DNA of 64,000 nucleotides from CAG-217 sp963605415 (GTDB taxonomy: Bacteria > Bacillota > Clostridia > Oscillospirales > Acutalibacteraceae), in contig CAVCUL010000011.1 in the NCBI GenBank assembly GCA_963605415.1, positions 3,484 to 67,483 of the forward strand. The letters run 5' to 3'. Below, one piece after another: positions 36,517 to 43,707 of this stretch. The translations under genes and the position numbers were made by a program. The notes beneath the pieces are model-generated. The model saw only the letters and a program-made list of their open reading frames with translations. It had not been told where the DNA came from and did not search any database. The first letter of the stretch is position 1. Each line of letters starts with the position of its first letter.

Positions 36517-37251
36517 CTAAAACTTGATGTCTGTGTTGTTCATGGTGTCCCGCTTGATCTGCTCCAGGTCGTAGGACGGTGGGCTTTGCAGTGCCCCGCT
36601 GTTGTTCCTGTCCTCCGTGCCCCACTTCTGCAATACAGAGAAGTGGTCGTAGTAGGTCTTGTGCGTGTTGTGAATATGGAAGCTCAGGTTCTTGATCAGC
36701 CGCTGCCAGTCAAGCGGGAACTGCTTTTTCAGCTTGGCAAGCTCCTCATCGGTTAATCGAACATTTTTGAAATCGCCATATAATTTTGCGGGCGAGCACG
36801 CGCTCGCGCGCTCTCTCCCTTCTTGCATTCTTTCATTCTTGCATTCTTGTTTATAGAAAGCGCTTGTTATTTGATTGTTATCTGTTTGTTGTTTGTTTGT
36901 TATCTGTTTGTTATCTGTTTGTTGCCTATCGTTTTCCGACCCCTGATATTTGGCGTAGTTGCGCAGAATAATAACGGTATTCTTGTTTGTTACATTCTTG
37001 GAAATCTCGCCAGTTTTTTGCAGGTGTTTTAGTGCTGTTCTCACTTGCATATCAGACAGCCCGCTGCCGCTTGCCAAAGCGCTTATGGAGGTGACCACGG
37101 AGCCGCTGCCCAGCGTTTGACCGCGCCATTGCTGCGGCTCCCTGTTGACTATAAGCAACAAATGCAAGAACAGTTTGAAGGTTGGCACATCGGTGTACCA
37201 CTCCCAATCCAGCAGTTGTCGGTAGGCTTTCACCCAACCCTGATTGCTCAT
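36517..37251 (-). CDS. DnaD-like phage replication initiator
   Basis: A 244-residue protein. The N-terminal winged helix (GWVKAYRQLLDWEWYTDVPT, then LSDMQVRTALKHLQKTGEIS) is the usual start of phage replication organiser proteins. A Gln/Asn/Thr-rich low-complexity segment (about residues 108-128) is encoded by repeated DNA that may be the origin. The C-terminal part (FPLDWQRLIKNLSF) is short compared with full DnaD domains. No helicase or loader gene is nearby, so it probably recruits host machinery. Confidence 0.75.
   Translation of the reverse strand: MSNQGWVKAYRQLLDWEWYTDVPTFKLFLHLLLIVNREPQQWRGQTLGSGSVVTSISALASGSGLSDMQVRTALKHLQKTGEISKNVTNKNTVIILRNYAKYQGSENDRQQTDNKQITNKQQTDNNQITSAFYKQECKNERMQEGRERASACSPAKLYGDFKNVRLTDEELAKLKKQFPLDWQRLIKNLSFHIHNTHKTYYDHFSVLQKWGTEDRNNSGALQSPPSYDLEQIKRDTMNNTDIKF
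36811..36923. repeat. Direct repeats in the initiator gene, candidate phage origin
   Basis: Two close copies of TTCTTGCATTC (36820-36850) are followed by three copies of an 11-bp unit GTTATCTGTTT (36877-36920) separated by 9 and 1-2 bp, with AT-rich surroundings. Iterons inside an initiator gene are a common origin layout in phages. Confidence 0.45.
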
Positions 37252-37260
37252 ATATACTCC

Positions 37261-37662
37261 TTAAAACGGCAGGTCATCGCCATCATCAATAGGCTCGAAC
37301 TCTGCGTCCGGTGCGGGTGCTGTCGTCTGTGTGCCACTCTCTGCCTTTGAGCCACAGAAGGACACCTGGCTGGCCACCAGCTGCACGCTCTTGCGTTTTT
37401 CGCCGTTCTGGTCCGTGTAGTTGTCTGTCTGCAAAGAGCCCTCCACGGCGATCATGGAGCCTTTGTGGAAGTATTTGGATACAAACTCCGCCGTTTGCCG
37501 CCAGGCGGTGCAGTCGATAAAGTCCGTCTTGCGGTCCTCACCTGCCTTCTGATAGTTGCGGTCCACAGCCACCTGGAACCGCACCACGGAGACGCCGCTG
37601 GGCGTGGCTCTCAACTCCGGTTCGTAGGTCAGTCGGCCCATAATTACAATGCTGTTGATCAT
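37261..37662 (-). CDS. ssb: Single-stranded DNA-binding protein
   Basis: A 133-residue SSB: an OB fold starting MINSIVIMGRLTYEPELR, with FQVAVDRNYQ and the aromatic DNA-stacking sites, then a disordered linker and the acidic tip DDGDDLPF that recruits partner enzymes. It overlaps the upstream HNH gene stop (ATGA). It serves phage replication and ERF-type recombination. Confidence 0.95.
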   Translation of the reverse strand: MINSIVIMGRLTYEPELRATPSGVSVVRFQVAVDRNYQKAGEDRKTDFIDCTAWRQTAEFVSKYFHKGSMIAVEGSLQTDNYTDQNGEKRKSVQLVASQVSFCGSKAESGTQTTAPAPDAEFEPIDDGDDLPF

Positions 37663-37940
37663 AGATAATTCCTCCCAAAAATAGATATAAAGTCCTTGTC
37701 CGGGTAGGCAGCCTGGAATGCCTGTTGCCCCACCCGGTGTAAATAGTCCATCGTTGCCTTGCAGTGGTGCGCACCTCTCGGCGGCTCATTATGGCAATAA
37801 TGGCACAGGAGCACCGTCAAGCCGTATTTCTCACTTTTTGACCGGTTATATGCCCCAAATACATGGTGCCGCTCCAGGGCCCGCACAGAGCCGCACAGGT
37901 AGCACTGCCGTTGCTCTTCCGGTTGAATAATACTCTTCAC
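37659..37940 (-). CDS. HNH-like zinc protein
   Basis: A 93-residue protein: CYLCGSVRALERHHVFGAYN followed by GLTVLLCHYCHNEPPRG and HHC. Two CxxC pairs around a His-His motif match small HNH-type phage proteins found in recombination blocks. Nuclease activity is likely but unproven. Confidence 0.72.
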   Translation of the reverse strand: MKSIIQPEEQRQCYLCGSVRALERHHVFGAYNRSKSEKYGLTVLLCHYCHNEPPRGAHHCKATMDYLHRVGQQAFQAAYPDKDFISIFGRNYL

Positions 37941-38458
37941 TTCTTCCGTTCCTCCCAGGCAGCCATCAGCTGCGCCAATTCTGCCGGCGGCATAGTCTCA
38001 ATATGCAGCGCCTTGCAGTCCTGCACCACGGCGTCAATGAGCCGTGCCATACGCTTTGTGCCGTAGCAGCTGGTGCCGTAATAGAACCGCACCAGCGAGG
38101 TGCGGGGGTAGATCCCATCGTCCACCTTCTCCGCTGTCCAGCCCAGGCCGTTCTTTTCCCATGATGAAATCATGGCATTTACGGCACTGTCCGGGATTTG
38201 GTAATCCACAGACCTGCCATACTGCCGCACATAACCCTGGTAAATCTCTTCCTTGTTGATCTGCGGGTCGTTCTTGGCCAACTCCGCTTGCAGCTTGCCG
38301 ATCAACACCCACATGTATGCGTTGGCGCTCAGGCTCCGGTGCTTAACCTTTGGCTTGATCTCCAGCACATAGTCTTTCTGATCTGCCAGGGACTCGATGA
38401 ATGCGCCAACCTTGGCCATAGTGGGCACAAGGTCGGCTTTTTTGAATTCGATCTTCAT
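37937..38458 (-). CDS. Recombination-module protein, possibly NinB-like
   Basis: A 173-residue protein with KPKVKHRSLSANAYMWVLIG near residues 35-54 and EEIYQGYVRQYGRSVDYQIP. The NAYMWVLIGKLA-like segment recalls NinB/Orf recombination mediators, which load recombinases onto SSB-coated DNA. The match is loose. It sits between ERF and HNH genes, overlapping both by 4 bases. Confidence 0.5.
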   Translation of the reverse strand: MKIEFKKADLVPTMAKVGAFIESLADQKDYVLEIKPKVKHRSLSANAYMWVLIGKLQAELAKNDPQINKEEIYQGYVRQYGRSVDYQIPDSAVNAMISSWEKNGLGWTAEKVDDGIYPRTSLVRFYYGTSCYGTKRMARLIDAVVQDCKALHIETMPPAELAQLMAAWEERKK

Positions 38459-39039
38459 AGACCTAACTTCATAAAGATCTGATCGGCCTGGTGCCGGGTC
38501 AGGTCCTCAATGGCGCTGACTTTGTAGTAGGCCAAGGCTTTTTTGACCCGCTCATTCTCTGCATTTTCTTTTAGAATAGCCACCTGGTCCGGGCTGATCT
38601 TCTCCGCTGCCTGCTGCCGTGCCTGTTCTTTCTGCGTGTCCTGGGTGCCTTGCTGCGGCACATCCGGGTCCTTGCAGTCATCAATGCAAAACAGGCCGTT
38701 AAGGGCGTACTTCCGGGCGTAGCTGGAAGTGCTGCCGGTGACCTGGGCATCGTCCATGCCTTTCTTTGTGGCTGCTTCCCGGGCAAAGGCCCGCACGGAA
38801 ATGCTCTTGTCGCTCTCTGCGTCCGCCAGTGTGGCCGTAGCCACAATGTACACCCGATCGCCGCAGCACTCTACCGTATCGGTCACTGTCAGAACAGCAC
38901 CGTAGCTCTTACACAGCGGTTTGACCGCCTCCAGGATATCCTCGCAGCTGCGGTAATGGTACTTACCGAATGCGTTATACTGGTTCTTTGGGGCCACCAG
39001 TTCGCATTGGATGGCCAATAGCTTTTCTTGTAACTCCAT
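38455..39039 (-). CDS. ERF family single-strand annealing recombinase
   Basis: A 194-residue protein with the ERF core: KNQYNAFGKYHYRSCEDILE, then VKPLCKSYGAVLTVTDTVE, and the signature GSTSSYARKYALNGLFCID near residue 105. A Gln-rich linker and a small helical C-terminal domain follow. It anneals complementary strands during phage replication. The start at 39039 follows GAGGTG at 6 bases, better than a GTG three codons earlier. Confidence 0.9.
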   Translation of the reverse strand: MELQEKLLAIQCELVAPKNQYNAFGKYHYRSCEDILEAVKPLCKSYGAVLTVTDTVECCGDRVYIVATATLADAESDKSISVRAFAREAATKKGMDDAQVTGSTSSYARKYALNGLFCIDDCKDPDVPQQGTQDTQKEQARQQAAEKISPDQVAILKENAENERVKKALAYYKVSAIEDLTRHQADQIFMKLGL

Positions 39040-39049
39040 TCCACTCACC

Positions 39050-39529
39050 TCACTTGATCATACAGCTGGGGGTCTCGATCAGCGCCGCACCGGCTACCGT
39101 CTCGCCCGCCAGCAGAGCCTTGCGGATAGACGCCTTGTCCACCTTGGGCGGCTGGGGCTGCATATACTCCGACGGTACCGCTGCCAGGTTGAACACATCC
39201 ACCGACTTGCTCACGCTGCCGGTCAGCATAAACCGGCCCGCCTGCACCTTCTTCTGCTGGGTGGCTGCCAGGTACGCCGCCAGGGTCTTCTTCATACGCT
39301 TAACGCCGTTTTCCGCCTGCTTCTGCTTTTGGGCATAAAAGTCCTTTTCTTGCTTATATACCTCTGCATCTGCCGCCAGCTGCCGGATCACCATACCGTA
39401 GTCCTCCAGCTTCTCCGGCACCATCATGCTGTCCAGGGTGTCCTGGACCGTCTGTTCGTCTATCTCTCCGGCCTCCAGCAGCTCCATCAGCTGGGCTGCC
39501 TGGCCGGTCAGTTCATACAGTGTCGCCAT
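39050..39529 (-). CDS. Gp157-like phage protein
   Basis: A 159-residue protein of the siphovirus Gp157 type: an N-terminal helical part (LTGQAAQLMELLEAGEIDEQ), a coiled coil (EKDFYAQKQKQAENGVKRMK), and a compact C-terminal end (PKVDKASIRKALLAGETVAG). Gp157 has been linked to phage resistance in streptococci; the molecular role is unclear. It usually precedes recombination genes, as here. Confidence 0.85.
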   Translation of the reverse strand: MATLYELTGQAAQLMELLEAGEIDEQTVQDTLDSMMVPEKLEDYGMVIRQLAADAEVYKQEKDFYAQKQKQAENGVKRMKKTLAAYLAATQQKKVQAGRFMLTGSVSKSVDVFNLAAVPSEYMQPQPPKVDKASIRKALLAGETVAGAALIETPSCMIK

Positions 39530-39647
39530 ATCGTTCTCCCTTGTCTATTTTTTGTACAGTGCGGGCCTCTGCCCGCGCCTCCGGGTCGCAGTCCTGGGGG
39601 CAAAAGCCGTAGTCCTGCACGAACTGGTCCATCTCTGCGTGGGTCAT
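39513..39647 (-). CDS. 44-residue early phage protein
   Basis: A short frame from ATG 39647 to TGA 39513, beginning MTHAEMDQFVQDYGFCPQDC. The ATG overlaps the stop of the upstream gene as ATGA and is preceded by GGGGGTGA. The end overlaps the Gp157 start by 17 bases. Tight packing on both sides supports translation. Function unknown. Confidence 0.6.
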   Translation of the reverse strand: MTHAEMDQFVQDYGFCPQDCDPEARAEARTVQKIDKGERYGDTV

Positions 39648-39874
39648 ACGGTCACCCCCAGGTCGTAACAGGCACGGAACCAGTTTTCACTGCGCCGCAC
39701 GATGGTGGCCTCGCTGTTGTTTTCGCCCAGCTGGCAGTCAATCTCATCAACGGCGCATTGCCAGCAGTAGCAGCCTTTAGGGTCGCTGCCGTCCTCGCTG
39801 ACGGAATATCCGCAGCCCTCAATGGTCACCTCGCAGCCATCGCACTCCACAACTCCTGCTTCTTCGTTATACAT
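39644..39874 (-). CDS. Small Cys-rich early phage protein
   Basis: A 76-residue acidic protein with CDGC, GCGYS and CYCWQC, probably a small zinc ribbon. Placed within a run of overlapping short early genes. Unknown function. Confidence 0.62.
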   Translation of the reverse strand: MYNEEAGVVECDGCEVTIEGCGYSVSEDGSDPKGCYCWQCAVDEIDCQLGENNSEATIVRRSENWFRACYDLGVTV

Positions 39875-40103
39875 TCTCCATGTCCTCCTGCTTGTCCTCG
39901 TTGTATTCCAGCGGGTGGATCACGCCATACGCCTTGGGCAGCGTCAGCAGCGCCTCGCTCTCCAGCCTCGGCACTGCATCCAGCACGTCGTATATACCGC
40001 CCAGCGCGGCCACTATGGAGCCAGGCTGTATATCACTGAACCCCGGCGCCCGGCACACACTGCCGTTGGTCAAAACCACCAAATCCATATACTTATTACT
40101 CAT
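39867..40103 (-). CDS. Small early phage protein
   Basis: A 78-residue protein (MSNKYMDLVVLTNGSVCRAP; SIVAALGGIYDVLDAVPRLE) without a known family. The ATG at 40103 is chosen since GGAAAGG lies 9 bases before it; two further ATGs lie just upstream. It overlaps both neighbours by 8 bases. Confidence 0.55.
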   Translation of the reverse strand: MSNKYMDLVVLTNGSVCRAPGFSDIQPGSIVAALGGIYDVLDAVPRLESEALLTLPKAYGVIHPLEYNEDKQEDMENV

Positions 40104-40401
40104 TGTCATTGTCCTTTCCAAGTTTTAAGGCGCGCAGATACGCCATATCAAAGTCTGTCAGCGGCGCCATCAGCACCACTCTATTCTCATCATCTTCAAC
40201 CACCAGCTGCTTGTCCTGCCGGGGCTCGTCCTCGTCCTTAGGCAGCACGAACACTGCCAGGGCGATCAGCCCACAGCCGGTACCGCTGATCACAACGGAC
40301 ACCCACCAATATGGGTTGTCCGCCACCAGGCAGCAGCCAAACAGTACCAGCAGAAACCCGGTGACCACCAGGACGATCCCTGCCTTTTCTCTTTTCGTCA
40401 T
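40096..40401 (-). CDS. Small two-helix membrane protein, early phage
   Basis: A 101-residue protein with a basic start (MTKREKAG), two membrane segments (about 9-29 and 34-54), and an acidic cytoplasmic tail (PKDEDEPRQDKQLVVEDDEN). Its role is unknown; it could act at the membrane in host takeover. Confidence 0.6.
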   Translation of the reverse strand: MTKREKAGIVLVVTGFLLVLFGCCLVADNPYWWVSVVISGTGCGLIALAVFVLPKDEDEPRQDKQLVVEDDENRVVLMAPLTDFDMAYLRALKLGKDNDNE

Positions 40402-40580
40402 AGCTTTGCCAGCTCCTTTACCTCGTCCGGGTGCTGGGCGTAATAGTCGCTCATGCTCTCTGTGAGCCGGTGCGCCATCGCCGCCAGCATGCGGCTGTGT
40501 TCTTCTTCCGTCAAGTCCTCCAGGGGCTTGACTTTGCCGTCCACCATAACCATAATCACGGTGGTCAGTTCTTTCTTCAT
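40398..40580 (-). CDS. Small early phage protein, first gene of the early block
   Basis: A 60-residue protein (MKKELTTVIMVMVDGKVKPL; EEEHSRMLAAMAHRLTESMS). The ATG at 40580 has GAGGTGA just upstream. It leads the early block after the 303-bp gap that follows cro. Confidence 0.6.
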   Translation of the reverse strand: MKKELTTVIMVMVDGKVKPLEDLTEEEHSRMLAAMAHRLTESMSDYYAQHPDEVKELAKL

Positions 40581-40628
40581 TTCGTTCACCTCAATTAAAG
40601 TTACGCAAGGCCGGATTGTCCGTATGCC

Positions 40629-40667
40629 TTGACTTTTTCCCTTTCAACGCCTATACTATAGGTGTTG
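40629..40667 (+). promoter_or_regulatory. Plus-strand promoter overlapped by a 23-bp palindromic operator
   Basis: TTGACT (40629-40634), 17 bp, TATACT (40652-40657). The palindrome CAACGCCTATA-C-TATAGGTGTTG (40645-40667) covers the -10 box, so a bound dimeric repressor would block it. The sequence differs from the cI/cro operators at 41130-41222, pointing to another regulator. Confidence 0.65.
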
Positions 40668-40733
40668 ATATGTGTGTATGCCTTTTGTATCAACTCCTTT
40701 GACCGACTGTGCCAGCAGTTGGTCTTTTTTTAT
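40664..40733 (+). ncRNA. Candidate 68-nt antisense RNA between cro and the early block
   Basis: A good promoter (40629-40657) is followed only about 40 bases later by an intrinsic terminator: GACCGACTG / CAGTTGGTC (40701-40724) and TTTTTTTATT. No start codon with a ribosome site is seen; a 10-codon frame from 40670 is all it could encode. It is antisense to the transcript that runs from cro into the early genes, a place like that of lambda OOP RNA. The rest of the gap, 40735-40883, holds a 35-bp purine tract and no gene. Confidence 0.5.
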
Positions 40734-40883
40734 TCGCCAGCCCTTAAATCAGCAGCAGACCGCCCTCTGCGATAAATGTGATGTTGGGTGGGGCGGGCGT
40801 GCGGGAAATAAAAAAAAGAAAAGAAAGAGAAATGAAAAAATATCCCCCGCTGCCTGCTGCTTATCTAAAGGCTGGCTTTCTTA

Positions 40884-41102
40884 TCACAGCTGTTCGCTTT
40901 TAGTGAACCTTGTGGGTAAAAAAATATAGTCCATAGGAACCCCATAAAGATCTGCCAGCTTACAAAGCTGATCTACTTTAGGGGAAGAACGACCAGTTTC
41001 CCAGTTTCTTATAGTATCTCTACTCACTCCAACCTCTATAGCTGCATCTGTTTGGCGCATATTCGCATTGATACGCGCAGCTTTGAGCGTTATCTTAAAC
41101 AT
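40884..41102 (-). CDS. Cro-like repressor, HTH_3 family
   Basis: A 72-residue protein with a XRE-type helix-turn-helix: MRQTDAAIEVGVSRDTIRNW then ETGRSSPKVDQLCKLADLYG. The start at 41102 is set by AAAGGAGGTG. It is divergent from the cI-like gene and lies just behind operators, so it should act as Cro, committing the phage to early gene expression. Confidence 0.85.
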   Translation of the reverse strand: MFKITLKAARINANMRQTDAAIEVGVSRDTIRNWETGRSSPKVDQLCKLADLYGVPMDYIFLPTRFTKSEQL

Positions 41103-41127
41103 CGTATTCAGCACCTCCTTTCTCGAG

Positions 41128-41224
41128 TTCGCTTTAAGTGTACCACACATCAGAGCGCAAGTCAACACTTAAAGCGAACTTTTTTGCAAAATATGTTGAC
41201 TTTTTTCGTCTTTAAGTGTATAGT
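41128..41224. promoter_or_regulatory. Lysogeny switch: divergent promoters with three operators
   Basis: Minus promoter for cro: TTGACT (41160-41165 on the minus strand), 17 bp, TACACT (41137-41142). Plus promoter for cI: TTGACT (41196-41201), 17 bp, TATAGT (41219-41224). Three copies of CTTTAAGTGT or its complement occur: one over the cro -10 (41132-41141), one between the promoters (41166-41177, with AGCG), and one in the cI spacer and -10 (41210-41219). Confidence 0.8.
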
Positions 41225-41254
41225 GGGCTTGTAAGATGCAGTGAGGTGAACATT

Positions 41255-41908
41255 ATGGAATACGACAAAAGGATATTCGCCAAGAATCTGAACTCTATAA
41301 TGGAAGAATGTGACAGAACGCCTGCCGATATAGTTAACCTTCTTGGAGTAAGTAAATCTACTGTATCCAGTTGGCGAAACGGCGAAAAAATGCCCCGCAT
41401 GGACAAAATCGAAGCGTTGGCCAATTATTTCGGCTGTCTTAAATCCGATCTTATAGAGCAAAAGTCTCTCCGTGCTCCGGAAGTAACGGAAGATACTGTG
41501 ATTTTCCCGGTGATCGGCGAAATCGCCGCCGGGTATGACTACCCAGCATATGAGGACTGGAGCGGCGAGACGGTGGAGATACCCAAGTCTTACCTGCACG
41601 GCCGCAGCCGGGACGACTTCTTCGTACTGTCTGTCAAAGGTGACAGTATGTACCCGCAGTATATGGACGGCGACAAGGTGCTGATCCTAAAACAGAGCAC
41701 CATGAACCGCTCGGGCGAGATCGGCGCCATCATCTATGATGGCGATATGGCTACATTGAAGAAGATAGAGTATGTGGACGGTGAGGACTGGGTAAAGCTC
41801 ATTCCCATTAACCCTGAATACCCACCTAAGACGATCTGCAATGAGGATCTGGAACAGTGCCATGTTCTTGGCATTCCCCGCCTGCTGGTCCGTGAGATCA
41901 AACAGTAA
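41255..41908 (+). CDS. CI-like phage repressor with LexA-type self-cleavage domain
   Basis: A 217-residue repressor. N-terminal XRE helix-turn-helix (TPADIVNLLGVSKSTVSSWR, residues 22-41). C-terminal S24 peptidase domain with the cleavage pair Ala92-Gly93 in EIAAGYD, nucleophile Ser131 in VKGDSMYPQYMDGD and the Lys near 169-170 in ATLKKIE. DNA damage should trigger RecA-stimulated self-cleavage and prophage induction. The start at 41255 follows GAGGTG. Confidence 0.9.
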   Translation: MEYDKRIFAKNLNSIMEECDRTPADIVNLLGVSKSTVSSWRNGEKMPRMDKIEALANYFGCLKSDLIEQKSLRAPEVTEDTVIFPVIGEIAAGYDYPAYEDWSGETVEIPKSYLHGRSRDDFFVLSVKGDSMYPQYMDGDKVLILKQSTMNRSGEIGAIIYDGDMATLKKIEYVDGEDWVKLIPINPEYPPKTICNEDLEQCHVLGIPRLLVREIKQ

Positions 41909-41943
41909 AAAAACAACCATTCTGCCAAGGCTGGCAAAATGGT
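41907..41943 (-). terminator. Hairpin after cI, T-run on the minus strand
   Basis: Stem ACCATT-TGCCA / TGGCA-AATGGT with one mismatch; TTGTTTTTTT follows on the minus strand, so it would stop transcription coming from the right against cI. The plus side lacks a T-run. Confidence 0.45.
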
Positions 41944-41976
41944 CCTGTCTAATGAAAAAAGAAAGAAGAGTAGAAT

Positions 41977-42849
41977 ATGGAATTTGAAGCTATCATCTCA
42001 AGTATAATTCTTACATTAGCAATTTACCTTCTGCCGTATGTCATTGTTCGTCTGATCCACCGCCGATCATTCTCCCCTAAAGCTGCAAAGATTATGACCA
42101 TTGTATGGGCGATTATCTCAGCAGCCATAGTTACGGCCATTAAATTTGCAACAAGCGGTGCTGATTCTGCTCGAGCAGGCGGACTAAATGTAGTTGCCAT
42201 ATTTCTTTGGAACTGGGTCGGTTATCAGGTACTGCTTAGAGAAAACAAATGGGAAAAACCATGTCCGGACAGTTCCCGGGTAATTGAACCCCCGGCACTT
42301 ACTGGAGACGAGCCGCAACATAAGGATGAGCCCACTGTAAAAATCAGCAATCCGACACCGGAAAAGTTCACTGTCGATCCATACAATGTAGACGATGTGG
42401 AAGTGAATATCGTCAAGCCAAAATCCTCTACCACGCATACTATAGACCGCAAAACGAAGATTGCGCTTATTTGCATGGCTATAGCGATTGTCCTTGCCGT
42501 CATTTCTGCCGGCGTTGCCATCAGCAAAAGTGCAGCATACAACCGTGTTGTTTCCGAAAAAACGGAAGTGCAGTCGTCTTTGGATGATGTGAATGATGAG
42601 TACCAGGCACTCTGGGATAGATATAACCAGAAACTCTCAGATTACTATGACTTGGAAAGGGATTACAAGTACGGCACCCAGAGTGAAGAACTTTCATTCT
42701 ACAAAGACCACGCTGTATGCACAAATGGTGGGCGCTATTATCACAAATACTCTTGCTCGGAGTTTAGCCCATACAAATCCTTTTGGATATATAACACCGA
42801 AGCAGCAGAGAGTGATGGCTTCCGTCCATGTCCCGAGTGCATCGGATAA
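41977..42849 (+). CDS. Prophage membrane protein with Ada-like Cys/His C-terminal domain
   Basis: A 290-residue protein: three N-terminal membrane segments (about 5-25, 40-60, 68-88), a soluble linker, a fourth membrane segment (about 160-185), and a coiled coil (about 190-235). The final domain has YYHKYSCSEF, NTEAAESDGFRPCPECIG: His and Cys placed as in small Ada-like zinc domains found on the cell surface. It lies in the lysogenic operon after cI, the classic place for conversion or superinfection-exclusion genes. No homolog was recognised. Confidence 0.6.
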   Translation: MEFEAIISSIILTLAIYLLPYVIVRLIHRRSFSPKAAKIMTIVWAIISAAIVTAIKFATSGADSARAGGLNVVAIFLWNWVGYQVLLRENKWEKPCPDSSRVIEPPALTGDEPQHKDEPTVKISNPTPEKFTVDPYNVDDVEVNIVKPKSSTTHTIDRKTKIALICMAIAIVLAVISAGVAISKSAAYNRVVSEKTEVQSSLDDVNDEYQALWDRYNQKLSDYYDLERDYKYGTQSEELSFYKDHAVCTNGGRYYHKYSCSEFSPYKSFWIYNTEAAESDGFRPCPECIG

Positions 42850-42879
42850 GAAATCGGACCTATGTTATGGAAAACAGAT

Positions 42880-43536
42880 ATGAACGAATTATACAGACAA
42901 ATTGCAAAAATCGGTCGGCAGTACGGTGCGGCCAGGGTGGTGCTTTACGGCTCCCGGGCACGAGGGGACAACCGGCAGCGCAGCGATATTGACCTGGCTA
43001 TATACGGCATAGAGGGCCAGGCGCAGCAGGCGCTGTTTGCCCAGGCCATTGAAGATCTGCCCACCCTGCTGGACTTTGACCTGGTCTTTGTCCGCAGGAA
43101 CACAGACCCCAAGCTGCTGAAGAACATAGAAAAGGACGGTGTATCCTTAATGAGCAAGTATGAAGAAAAGCGGGACAAGTTCAAAGACGCAGTGCAGCGC
43201 CTGGAGGAGGCCATTGCCGATTACGACAAGCTGCCCAACTCCACCGTGCGTGACGGTGTGATCCAGCGCTTTGAATTCTGCACCGAACTGGCGTGGAAAA
43301 CCTGCCGTGAGTATCTGCTGGAGCAGGGCTATACGGAAGTGAACAGCCCCAAGCCGGTTATGCGCCAGGCCTTTGCAGACGGCCTTGTGGACAACGACCT
43401 GGTGTGGGTGGAGATCCTGAACGCCCGCAACCTGACCACGCACCTGTACGATGACGCAGAGGCCACCAAGATCTTTGAGGACATCAAAGGAAACTATCTT
43501 CACCAGTTCCAGGCGTTGGCCGGAAAACTGGAATAA
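42880..43536 (+). CDS. Fused nucleotidyltransferase (MNT) and HI0074-type substrate-binding protein
   Basis: A 218-residue two-domain protein. Residues 1-95 form a minimal nucleotidyltransferase with VVLYGSRARG and SDIDLAIYG (metal-binding Asp residues) and a later DFDLVFV strand. Residues 95-218 match the helical HI0074 nucleotidyltransferase-binding family (VIQRFEFCTELAWKTCREYL, ARNLTTHLYDD). The two are usually separate neighbouring genes, often of toxin-antitoxin type (MNT/HEPN-like). Here they are joined and lie between cI and the recombinase. The start is uncertain: an ATG at 42862 is also possible, and neither has a strong ribosome site. Confidence 0.78.
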   Translation: MNELYRQIAKIGRQYGAARVVLYGSRARGDNRQRSDIDLAIYGIEGQAQQALFAQAIEDLPTLLDFDLVFVRRNTDPKLLKNIEKDGVSLMSKYEEKRDKFKDAVQRLEEAIADYDKLPNSTVRDGVIQRFEFCTELAWKTCREYLLEQGYTEVNSPKPVMRQAFADGLVDNDLVWVEILNARNLTTHLYDDAEATKIFEDIKGNYLHQFQALAGKLE

Positions 43537-43544
43537 GTCACAAC

Positions 43545-43657
43545 AAAATAAAAAAAGCCCTACCCTGCGCCAACAGGATAGAGCCGATAAGCAGGATTGT
43601 GTAATACAATACCCACCCAACACGGTTATTGTACCACAGCCCTGCTAAAAAAGTCAA
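43545..43657 (-). ncRNA. Candidate small RNA upstream of the recombinase gene, opposite strand
   Basis: Minus-strand promoter TTGACT (43652-43657), 18 bp, TACAAT (43628-43633) gives a start near 43621. A terminator follows: GCTCTATCCTG / CAGGGTAGGGC (43557-43584, 11 bp with two G-U pairs), then TTTTTTTATTTTG. The RNA would be about 73 bases. It carries no frame with a ribosome site, though one reading frame is hydrophobic (TILLIGSILLA). A plus-strand hairpin CCCTGCT/AGCAGGG (43640-43663) with TATTTTT overlaps its promoter. Confidence 0.5.
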
Positions 43658-43670
43658 GCAGGGTATTTTT
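43640..43670 (+). terminator. Plus-strand hairpin before the recombinase gene
   Basis: CCCTGCT-AAAAAAGTCA-AGCAGGG followed by TATTTTT. It could end the cI-operon transcript before int, leaving the recombinase under separate control. A TAAAAT box lies at 43686-43691 but no matching -35 was found. Confidence 0.5.
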
Positions 43671-43707
43671 GCGCCCTTTTTTAAGTAAAATCTATGGGAG
43701 TGGTACA

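Noticed and set aside
40672..40929. 85-codon plus-strand frame next to cro
   Set aside because: It crosses the intrinsic terminator at 40701-40733 and a purine tract, has no ribosome site, and runs antisense into cro.
43147..43623. 158-codon minus-strand frame beginning near the candidate small RNA
   Set aside because: It is antisense to the nucleotidyltransferase fusion and passes through the RNA terminator; its start is a GTG without a ribosome site.
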